Shown: positions 1 to 5,963 of the stretch, piece by piece
Layout: each line of letters begins with the position of its first letter
How positions within the stretch are numbered: the stretch's first letter is position 1
DNA from: Bacteroidetes bacterium UBA4408
Lineage (GTDB): Bacteria > Bacteroidota > Bacteroidia > UBA4408
Length of the DNA stretch: 8,169 bases
Direction: 5' to 3'
Assembly (NCBI GenBank): GCA_002389785.1
Contig: DGQS01000089.1
Coordinates: 1-8,169, forward strand
Notes under the pieces: model-generated
Databases searched by the model: none
What the model was told of the DNA's origin: nothing
Seen by the model: the letters and a program-made list of their open reading frames with translations, nothing else
Made by a program: the position numbers and the translations under genes

Positions 1-1
1 T

Positions 2-484
2 ACGTTGTATATTTACTTAGCTTGGTTCATAGTTGATTTACGAAAATACATTATTAGCAATATTCGCTTTGGAAATGTTCAATTTCGATTTGATGGAACC
101 GGTGGCGCATTATTTTTGCTGAATTTAAAAGGAATCTTTTTAAGTCTTATAACCTTCGGGATCTATGGATTTTGGTGGATGAGAAACACTGTTCGATTTT
201 ACATCAACAATCTAGTAATTGTACAAAATGAAAAAGAGCATCGTATTCATTTTACTGGCAGTGCAGGAGATGTAGCAAAATTAGTGATCGTGAATTTTTT
301 ATTGATGATAATTACCTTGGGTTTAGCATTTCCTTGGGTGTTGATACGCAACCTTCAGTTCATTTATACCAATTCACAAATTGATGGCACCTTCGAAACT
401 CAAAATATTCTGCAAACAGAAGATGAATATAAAGATGCATTAGGTGAAGACATGACCGATATTTTTGATATCAATATCATTTAA
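2..484 (+). CDS. DUF898 (YjgN-type) multi-pass membrane protein, 3' part
   Basis: This is the C-terminal 161 codons of a protein whose beginning lies left of the window. The frame is open to the edge and the only early start-like codon is a TTG at 5, so the real start is outside. The visible part shows the DUF898 pattern. Hydrophobic segments end in a Gly-Ile-Tyr or Gly-Leu-Ala turn with an aromatic/Trp pair (FGIYGFWW, LGLAFPW). An Arg-rich amphipathic stretch and a Phe/His-Phe-x-Gly step follow. Counting from the TTG codon as residue 1, two similar units are visible (about residues 28-72 and 82-127), and the first residues look like the tail of a third. The acidic C-terminus (EDEYKDALGEDM) is probably cytosolic. 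The function of the family is not established; it is an inner-membrane protein. The next gene, an M48 protease, starts 5 bp after the stop, which suggests co-transcription and a shared role. Family call fairly sure, function unknown. Confidence 0.85.
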   Translation, partial: TLYIYLAWFIVDLRKYIISNIRFGNVQFRFDGTGGALFLLNLKGIFLSLITFGIYGFWWMRNTVRFYINNLVIVQNEKEHRIHFTGSAGDVAKLVIVNFLLMIITLGLAFPWVLIRNLQFIYTNSQIDGTFETQNILQTEDEYKDALGEDMTDIFDINII

Positions 485-489
485 TTTAT

Positions 490-1569
490 ATGTATTTCAA
501 AGGATTTTATTACGACGGAAAAAGCTCGTTCGGTCATCCTGCAACTATTGTTCTAACTGAAACAACTATCACAATTACGCTTGCTAGCGAAATACTGACT
601 CGAAACTTAGAACAGGTAAATATCGCCGAATCGCATGTATATGATGAACGTACTGTATTAAAGTTTGGAAATCAATTTCCGTATGAAGCGGTTGAAATAA
701 CTGAAGCAGATTTCCCTGTTTTTTTTGAACGCAGCTATCCATCCCTACATTTAAAAAAAACAAAAATAAAAAGTGGTTATATAGCAGGAATAAAATCAAT
801 TGTTTTCATAATTGCTGGAATAATTGCCTTGATACTACTCTCCTATTTTTACGTAATTCCTTTTCTGGCTGAAACCGTTGCAAAGCGAATTCCTCAAGAA
901 TATGAAATTGAATTGGGTAGTAATTTGTTTTCACAAGTTGCAGCTTCCTATCAGGTTGATTCAACGCAAAGTGCTTTGGCCAATTCCTTTTTTAAGGAAT
1001 TTAAAGTAAATCAGAATTATCCGGTTAAAATATACGTTGTTCATTCTGAAATCAGCAATGCTTTTGCCTTTCCGGGAGGAAATATTGTGGTGCACGATAA
1101 GTTGTTAAAAGCAATTGATAGCAAAGAAGAGTTTGCAGCTTTGTTGGCGCACGAATATTCGCATGTAACGTATCGTCATACCACACGCAGCTTATTTCGT
1201 AATTTAGGTACTTACCTGGTTGTTTCGTTATTATTAACCGATGTGAATGGCATTATGGCGGTTTTATTGCAAAATGCCGATAACCTGAAATCATTGAGTT
1301 ATTCGCGAGCATTAGAAGAAGAAGCAGATACAAAAGGATTGGAATTACTGCTTGATGCGGGACTTAACCCAAGGGGAATGTTGGATTTATTTACACAACT
1401 TGAAAAGGAATCGGATGGTGCAGGAGAAATTCCTGAATTTTTAAGCACCCATCCCATGCTTCAGCAACGCAAAGTAACCATCACACAACTTATTGCAAAG
1501 AGCACGTTAAAATTAAAACCTAACGATGAACTGGAAAAGTTGTGGAAACAAATTAAGCTAAACCGCTAA
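490..1569 (+). CDS. Membrane-anchored M48 family zinc metalloprotease
   Basis: A 359-residue zinc endopeptidase of the M48 (HtpX/Oma1/BepA-like) family. The zinc motif HEYSH is at residues 221-225, with catalytic Glu222 and ligands His221 and His225. The third ligand is probably Glu276 in SRALEEEAD (272-280). A conserved STHP lies at 319-322, and AFAFPGGNIVV (191-201) is the usual strand before the active site. An N-terminal domain of about 90 residues (beta-rich, starting MYFKGFYYDG) resembles the small domain often fused ahead of M48 in such proteins. One strong hydrophobic segment (about 101-128) should anchor the protein, with the protease domain following from the typical RIPQEYEIELG. 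The ATG at 490 lies 5 bp after the DUF898 stop and no alternative fits as well, so translational coupling is likely. The probable role is proteolytic quality control at the cell envelope; the substrate cannot be read from sequence. The gene ends 21 bp from a convergent gene, and no clear terminator is visible. Confidence 0.93.
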   Translation: MYFKGFYYDGKSSFGHPATIVLTETTITITLASEILTRNLEQVNIAESHVYDERTVLKFGNQFPYEAVEITEADFPVFFERSYPSLHLKKTKIKSGYIAGIKSIVFIIAGIIALILLSYFYVIPFLAETVAKRIPQEYEIELGSNLFSQVAASYQVDSTQSALANSFFKEFKVNQNYPVKIYVVHSEISNAFAFPGGNIVVHDKLLKAIDSKEEFAALLAHEYSHVTYRHTTRSLFRNLGTYLVVSLLLTDVNGIMAVLLQNADNLKSLSYSRALEEEADTKGLELLLDAGLNPRGMLDLFTQLEKESDGAGEIPEFLSTHPMLQQRKVTITQLIAKSTLKLKPNDELEKLWKQIKLNR

Positions 1570-1590
1570 ATTTCGAAATAAGGAGTTTGC

Positions 1591-2232
1591 TTAAATTAAT
1601 CCTTTGTCGATAAGACTGATAATGTCTTCTATTTTGCGATCATCACCATCAGCATCGTAGCGCTTTTTCATATCGGATGAAAATATTTTTGCTATTCCTT
1701 GCCAAAAAAATGCAGAAAAAGAACCTCGTAATTCTTTTACAATTTCATACGAAGTATTACCAGTTTCTCGATCTATTAACTTCATCAATAACTGACCTTG
1801 ATTCATAGTAAGATCGCTGAGTTTAGGACCAAATTCATCCTTCAACTCTTTTTCTACCTTTTTCATCAATTCCTTTTTCTCGTGCTCCGATTTACCTTGT
1901 AATTGCTGGTTATAATCTCGTAATTTTATTCCTGCAAGTTTTGCGTAGGGATAAGTAATCTTTACGTCGCGCACCAATCTGTTCCATTTGTTTTTTTGTG
2001 CTTGATTTGCAAAAACTCTATTTTCAATTTTGTAAGCAGGCCGCAAATAAATTAGTGGGATTGTATCTCCATCTACAATGGTGGCATAGGTACGTGTGTG
2101 GTTTAAATCTACTGAAGGCCCTTTTGTATCGCCGATTACTTCATTTTGAGCAGCAGCAGTAAAAGAGAAAGAAGCTGCAATAACCATCCAAAGAAACAAT
2201 TTAAGAAATACTGAAAAAGTGTGCTGTTTCAT
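1591..2232 (-). CDS. Secreted DUF4294 protein
   Basis: A 213-residue exported protein of a family found mainly in Bacteroidota. I place the start at the ATG at 2232. The frame extends upstream to a TTG at 2271, but this would put 13 extra residues before a good signal peptide. From the ATG, Lys2 and a hydrophobic core (about 7-25) lead to a likely signal peptidase I site after TAAA (25-28). The mature part has TIVDGDTIPLIYL (51-63), a charged helical middle (about 76-135, Lys/Glu-rich and perhaps coiled), and the highly conserved C-terminal block from SYEIVKELRG (161-170) through FFWQGIAKIF (175-184) to a final acidic stretch. That block is what I recognise as DUF4294. No catalytic residue is evident and the function is unknown; a periplasmic or envelope role is inferred from the signal. 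It is convergent with the M48 protease gene. No convincing TAnnTTTG element is visible just upstream. Confidence 0.85.
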   Translation of the reverse strand: MKQHTFSVFLKLFLWMVIAASFSFTAAAQNEVIGDTKGPSVDLNHTRTYATIVDGDTIPLIYLRPAYKIENRVFANQAQKNKWNRLVRDVKITYPYAKLAGIKLRDYNQQLQGKSEHEKKELMKKVEKELKDEFGPKLSDLTMNQGQLLMKLIDRETGNTSYEIVKELRGSFSAFFWQGIAKIFSSDMKKRYDADGDDRKIEDIISLIDKGLI

Positions 2233-2418
2233 GAAATTAAGTTGAATTTTAAAGGCTAATTTGTATTGCAATTCTATTCAATAAATCGAAAGAAATCCTC
2301 AAGAGCTGTGCCATTAAAATTCTGCATAAAAATAGTGAATCTCATTCAATTTAATTTCAAGTTAAAATTGTTTTGAAATTACTTGCTGTTAAATTAATTC
2401 AAAAAACAAACCGTATAA

Positions 2419-2461
2419 AACAGCGAAACCAAGCTAAAATCAATAGCTTGGTTTCGTTGTT
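2419..2461 (-). terminator. Long hairpin, probable intrinsic terminator of ndk
   Basis: An 18-base arm (2419-2436) and its near-perfect complement (2444-2461) flank a 7-base loop. It starts 18 bp beyond the ndk stop codon. Read on the minus strand the hairpin is followed by TTTTATA, a modest T-run, as expected for an ndk terminator. The one imperfect pair is an A-C mismatch in minus-strand RNA but a G-U wobble in plus-strand RNA, so a second role on the plus strand is not excluded. No T-run follows on the plus strand. Confidence 0.75.
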
Positions 2462-2478
2462 AACACTTAAATAAGCTA

Positions 2479-2898
2479 TTAAAACTGCTCTAATTTTGAG
2501 AAGAAAAAACTACCTTCAATTTGTGCATTTTCATCACTATCAGAGCCATGTACTGCATTTGCAGCAATTGACTCGGCGTAAATTTTACGAATCGTACCTT
2601 CAGCAGCATCTTTCGGATTTGTAGCACCTATAAGTGTACGAAATTCAGCAACAGCATTTTCTTTTTCTAAAATTGCTGCTACTATTGGTCCTGACGACAT
2701 GTATTCTACCAATTCGCCATAAAAAGGACGAGCACTGTGAACTTCATAAAATTTACCTGCAGCTTCCTTCGAAAGTTGGGTATATTTCATGGCAACTATT
2801 CTAAAGCCACCATCATTTATCATTTTTAAAATTCCGCCAATATAGTTTTTAGCCGTAGCGTCGGGCTTAATCATCGTAAAAGTTCTGTTAGTAGCCAT
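2479..2898 (-). CDS. ndk: Nucleoside diphosphate kinase
   Basis: Ndk transfers the gamma phosphate from ATP to other nucleoside diphosphates through a phosphohistidine, balancing the NTP and dNTP pools in the cytosol. The protein is 139 residues, the usual length. The catalytic histidine is His117 in the signature NAVHGSDS (114-121). The other expected nucleotide-site residues are in place: Lys11, Tyr51, Arg87, Thr93, Arg104 and Asn114. I start at the ATG at 2898 ([14 protein letters not shown]). The frame continues 9 codons further upstream, but that extension has no counterpart in the family and would overlap the promoter. A perfect -7 element lies 25 bp ahead of this ATG, giving a short leader, and a hairpin terminator follows, so ndk appears to be a single-gene transcript. 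It is divergent from the DHH phosphoesterase. Confidence 0.98.
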   Translation of the reverse strand: MATNRTFTMIKPDATAKNYIGGILKMINDGGFRIVAMKYTQLSKEAAGKFYEVHSARPFYGELVEYMSSGPIVAAILEKENAVAEFRTLIGATNPKDAAEGTIRKIYAESIAANAVHGSDSDENAQIEGSFFFSKLEQF

Positions 2899-2922
2899 TG
2901 TTTTTGTTTTATTTTGGAGGCG

Positions 2923-2930
2923 CAAAAGTA
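2923..2930 (-). promoter_or_regulatory. ndk promoter -7 element (Bacteroidota TAnnTTTG)
   Basis: On the minus strand this reads TACTTTTG, an exact match to the Bacteroidota -7 consensus TAnnTTTG. Transcription should start near 2915-2918, leaving a leader of about 17-20 nt before the ndk ATG. A clear -33 TTG element is not seen. The element supports the short ndk start, because the longer reading would begin inside it. Confidence 0.7.
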
Positions 2931-2966
2931 AAAAAATTAAGTAATTTTTCCCTCGTTTATTATGCT

Positions 2967-2974
2967 TAATTTTG
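2967..2974 (+). promoter_or_regulatory. DHH phosphoesterase promoter -7 element (TAnnTTTG)
   Basis: This reads TAATTTTG, an exact match to TAnnTTTG. Transcription would begin near 2979-2982, just before the ATG at 2992. If correct, the upstream in-frame ATG at 2962 is not transcribed from this promoter, which decides the start of the next gene. No obvious -33 TTG is present at the usual distance. Confidence 0.55.
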
Positions 2975-2991
2975 GCATTCCAAATAAATTT

Positions 2992-4008
2992 ATGCTAAGT
3001 ATTGTTGATATTACGAAAATGAAGGAACTCCTTCATAAAAAGAAAGACATTGTTATTACGACACATTTAAATCCGGATGGAGATGCGATAGGCTCCTCCC
3101 TAGGTTTATATAATTTTTTACTTCAAAAAAAACATAAGGTTACTGTGATTCCTCCAAATGATTGCCCCGATTTTTTAAAATGGATGGAAGGCAGCAAGGA
3201 AATTTTACCTTACGAATCGAACAGCAAAAAGGCTGATAAGCTGATTGCTGCAGCCGATATTCTATTTTGTTTAGATTTTAATGCGCTTTCAAGGATTGAT
3301 AAAATGGAGCCTGCGGTTGCAAATGCCAAAGGATTTAAAGTTTTAATTGATCATCATCTTCAACCCCAATCATTTCCGGATATTAGTATTTCCGATACTT
3401 CTGCCTGTTCTACTTGTCAACTAGTGTATGAATTTATTGAAGCTTTAGGTGAAACATCAAAAATCACCACTGCAATTGCCAACTGTTTATACACCGGCAT
3501 AATGACCGATACAGGTTCCTTTCGCTTTGATTCAACTACTGCTACAACCCATCGCATATTAGCTGATTTAATTGAAGCCGGAGCTCAAAAAACCTATATA
3601 CATGAGCAGGTATATGACACACATTCAGAAAACCGCATGAATTTATTGGGACACTGTTTAGCGCATAAACTCACGGTTTTACACGATTATAAAACTGCTT
3701 TTATTAGTTTATCTGCTGAAGAGCTTGAACGTTTTCATTACAAAAAAGGAGATACGGAAGGATTTGTAAATTATGCACTTTCCGTATTACATGTTCGCTT
3801 TGCTGCTATTTTTATCGAACGAAACGAACTAATTAAAATATCATTTCGTTCAAAAGGCAATTTCGATGTAAATACATTTGCTCGCGAAAATTTTAGCGGG
3901 GGCGGACACTTTAATGCAGCCGGTGCCCATTCAGAACTTTCGTTAGATGAAACTATTTTGAAATTTGTAGCCTTGCTACCTGCTTACAAAAACTCTTTAT
4001 TGGCTTAG
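2992..4008 (+). CDS. nrnA: DHH/DHHA1 phosphoesterase, NrnA-like (nanoRNase / pAp phosphatase)
   Basis: A 338-residue cytosolic Mn-dependent phosphoesterase with the DHH domain followed by DHHA1. Motifs, numbered from the chosen start: [14 protein letters not shown] (25-38, with His25, Asp29 and Asp31 as metal ligands), Asp95 in LDFNALS, the name motif DHH at 120-122, Asp173 in [11 protein letters not shown] (169-179), and the DHHA1 substrate loop [11 protein letters not shown] (303-313). Length and motif order match NrnA-type enzymes, which degrade 2-5 nt RNA and remove the 3' phosphate from phosphoadenosine phosphate. Which activity dominates here cannot be read; cyclic-dinucleotide-hydrolysing relatives (GdpP/DhhP types) share the same core, but there are no sensor or membrane domains here. 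The start at 2992 is chosen because a perfect -7 element lies at 2967-2974; an alternative ATG at 2962 adds ten residues. The stop is 3 bp from a convergent gene. Confidence 0.92.
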   Translation: MLSIVDITKMKELLHKKKDIVITTHLNPDGDAIGSSLGLYNFLLQKKHKVTVIPPNDCPDFLKWMEGSKEILPYESNSKKADKLIAAADILFCLDFNALSRIDKMEPAVANAKGFKVLIDHHLQPQSFPDISISDTSACSTCQLVYEFIEALGETSKITTAIANCLYTGIMTDTGSFRFDSTTATTHRILADLIEAGAQKTYIHEQVYDTHSENRMNLLGHCLAHKLTVLHDYKTAFISLSAEELERFHYKKGDTEGFVNYALSVLHVRFAAIFIERNELIKISFRSKGNFDVNTFARENFSGGGHFNAAGAHSELSLDETILKFVALLPAYKNSLLA

Positions 4009-4011
4009 TTT

Positions 4012-5667
4012 TTAAGGCGTATTCTTTTTCTTTACTGTTTTCAACACCAGCAAATTCATAGGGTTACTTGGTAATCCGCTGATTGAATTTTGTGTAAAAA
4101 CCACCGAAGCATCGTAGTACAAAGGAATAATTGGAGCATCCTCAATAATCAATTTATCCATTTGCTGGTATAACTCATAGCGCTTTTCGGAATTGGTTTC
4201 TGCCAGGGCCTGCTCGTACAAACGATCGTAAGTTGCATTACTATAGTGCGAATAATTTGGGCCTGCAGGTGAAAAGTTTTTACTGTAAAAAAGCGCTAAA
4301 TAATTTTCGGCATCGGCATAATCGGCTTGCCAGGTTTTGCGGTAAAAATTAACATCCGATTGAGCTACCATTTCGTTTAAGGTGGCTGATGAAGTAACTT
4401 CAACACTAGCGCTTATGCCAACATTTCGCAGTTCATTTTGTACAAACTCACACATATCACTATACAATGCAGAAGTGTATAATTTAATATTAGGACATGG
4501 TTTTTTTTCACTGTAACCGGCTTGCAGCATCAATGCTTTGGCTTTGTCGGGTTGAAAGCTATATCCTTTTACTTTCACCGAGTCAAAAGAGGGTAACCCA
4601 ATTGGAACAAATCCTGAATTGGCAGCTATACCAATGTTGTTACGGATATAAGTAATCATCTTTTTTTTATCGATTGCATAGTTTATTGCTTGTCGTACCA
4701 ACTTGTTAGTTAGCGGACTATCCTTGGTTTGAGGCAATTTTTCGTCCACCAAGCAACCTATGTAATGACTCATTAAGTAAGGAATGCTGGTCATTTTAAA
4801 TTTACCGTAATACTTTCCGTTAAGGCTGCCATCTTTATTTAAGATATCGTCTTTATAGCTGGCATCCAAACCTGACATAAAATCGAAATTCCCTTTAATG
4901 AATTCTAAAAATGCTGATTGCCTGTCTTTAATAAAAGAAATGGCAACGGCGTCTAAATACGGAAGTTGTTTACCATTTTCTTGTTCAAAATAATGTGGAT
5001 TTTTTAGAAGTACCAGCTTCTCACCTTCTTTCCAGTATTTAAATTGAAAGGGTCCTGTACCAACCGGATGGTTTCTAAAATCGGGACCATAATATTTTGC
5101 AATTTCGATCGGTACCACAGAGCAATATTGCATGGATAACAATCCCAAAAAAGGAGGAAATGGTTTTGATAAAAATATTTTTAAGGTAGTATCGTTTACA
5201 TCAATAAATCCTTTGTAATTACTATTAGAACTTCGATCAATAGAGTTAAAAACCCAAGCACCGGGTGATGCAATATCTTTATCGGTAATACGCAAGAAGC
5301 TGTTTACAAAATCAGATGCTCTAACTTTACGACCTTTGTTGTTGAGAAAAAGCACATGGTCGTGGAAATACACATCGTTACGTAAGGTAAAAGTATACAC
5401 TAAACCATCCGGTGAAATTGACCATGATTTAGCGATACATGGCTTTACTTCAAGTTTCTCATCGAGCTGCACCAATCCATTAAAAAGTTGATTAACTGCC
5501 CAAATGTTTTCAACACTTCGGGTAAATGCAGGATCCAGAGAGGTAATAGGAAATGCTTCGTTGTAGCGAAAGACAGTTTTGTTTTTGTCGTTTTCTAACG
5601 GCTTCAACTTGCAGGATGCAGCCAGCAGCAGTATGCCAATAAAATAAAACCAACTTTTGGGCATCAT
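4012..5667 (-). CDS. Oligopeptide/dipeptide ABC transporter substrate-binding lipoprotein (SBP_bac_5, OppA/DppA-like)
   Basis: A 551-residue family 5 solute-binding protein. The N-terminus is a lipoprotein signal: Lys4, a hydrophobic stretch, and lipobox LAASC with Cys19 as the lipidated residue. Family landmarks run through the whole length: ITSLDPAF (41-48), the SWSISPDGLVYTFTLRNDV block (81-99), HPVGTGPFQF (200-209), VRQAINYAIDKK (324-335), TWQADYADAENYL (445-457) and EDAPIIPLYY (509-518). Length is normal for OppA/DppA relatives, so the gene is intact. It should bind short peptides or a similar ligand outside the cytoplasmic membrane. No permease or ATPase gene is adjacent: both neighbours are unrelated and on the opposite strand. 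Any partner must therefore be elsewhere, or the protein works alone. Two adjacent ATGs (5667 and 5664) are possible starts. It is convergent with the DHH gene, 3 bp apart, with no terminator visible between them. Confidence 0.93.
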   Translation of the reverse strand: MMPKSWFYFIGILLLAASCKLKPLENDKNKTVFRYNEAFPITSLDPAFTRSVENIWAVNQLFNGLVQLDEKLEVKPCIAKSWSISPDGLVYTFTLRNDVYFHDHVLFLNNKGRKVRASDFVNSFLRITDKDIASPGAWVFNSIDRSSNSNYKGFIDVNDTTLKIFLSKPFPPFLGLLSMQYCSVVPIEIAKYYGPDFRNHPVGTGPFQFKYWKEGEKLVLLKNPHYFEQENGKQLPYLDAVAISFIKDRQSAFLEFIKGNFDFMSGLDASYKDDILNKDGSLNGKYYGKFKMTSIPYLMSHYIGCLVDEKLPQTKDSPLTNKLVRQAINYAIDKKKMITYIRNNIGIAANSGFVPIGLPSFDSVKVKGYSFQPDKAKALMLQAGYSEKKPCPNIKLYTSALYSDMCEFVQNELRNVGISASVEVTSSATLNEMVAQSDVNFYRKTWQADYADAENYLALFYSKNFSPAGPNYSHYSNATYDRLYEQALAETNSEKRYELYQQMDKLIIEDAPIIPLYYDASVVFTQNSISGLPSNPMNLLVLKTVKKKNTP

Positions 5668-5688
5668 ATATAAAAAATTGTGCTGTTA

Positions 5689-5696
5689 CAAAGAAA
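5689..5696 (-). promoter_or_regulatory. Possible -7 element of the peptide-binding lipoprotein gene
   Basis: The minus strand reads TTTCTTTG, one base from TAnnTTTG. It lies 22 bp before the ATG at 5667, close to the 18-25 bp seen for the two better elements near 2923 and 2967. A perfect 12-bp palindrome, AAACAATTGTTT at 5702-5713, sits just upstream and could be an operator or chance in AT-rich DNA. Confidence 0.3.
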
Positions 5697-5866
5697 CTAA
5701 AAAACAATTGTTTCGCGTGAAGAATATCAATTTTGTTGATAGAAAGCCGAATCGAATAGCAGCCCAAGTTGCATAGCAGCTCTGTTAATTTTTTATAAAA
5801 ACACTTACATCCGGCAGAAACAGCAAATTAGCAATTTTTAAAATAAATAATTTAGCCATTAATTTA

Positions 5867-5874
5867 TACTTTTG
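5867..5874 (+). promoter_or_regulatory. -7 element upstream of the thioredoxin-domain gene
   Basis: This reads TACTTTTG, the same exact TAnnTTTG match as at ndk. Transcription should begin near 5880, giving an AT-rich leader of about 80-85 nt before the ATG at 5964, clearly longer than the leaders inferred for the other genes here. I see no recognisable riboswitch or strong hairpin in the leader. The rest of 5668-5963 holds no coding sequence that I can support. Confidence 0.65.
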
Positions 5875-5963
5875 TCGGGCTTAAATTTTAGTCTAACTAT
5901 TCATTACTATTAGAATTAAACAACAATTATTTAAACTATTTCACACCCATAACGAAGCATACT

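Noticed and set aside
584..799. A 71-codon minus-strand open frame inside the M48 protease gene
   Set aside because: Antisense to a well-supported gene, with low-complexity Phe/Leu-rich translation of A-rich coding sequence.
1570..1590. Palindrome ATTTCGAAAT between the convergent M48 and DUF4294 genes
   Set aside because: Ten bases with no loop or T-run; too short to be a terminator or a supported operator.
2232..2271. N-terminal extension of the DUF4294 protein to a TTG start
   Set aside because: The ATG at 2232 gives a normal signal peptide, while the TTG start would bury it behind 13 residues.
5510..5767. An 85-codon minus-strand open frame overlapping the start of the peptide-binding lipoprotein gene
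   Set aside because: It lies out of frame over the signal-peptide end of a certain gene, has no recognisable domain, and spans the likely promoter of that gene; it is a chance frame.
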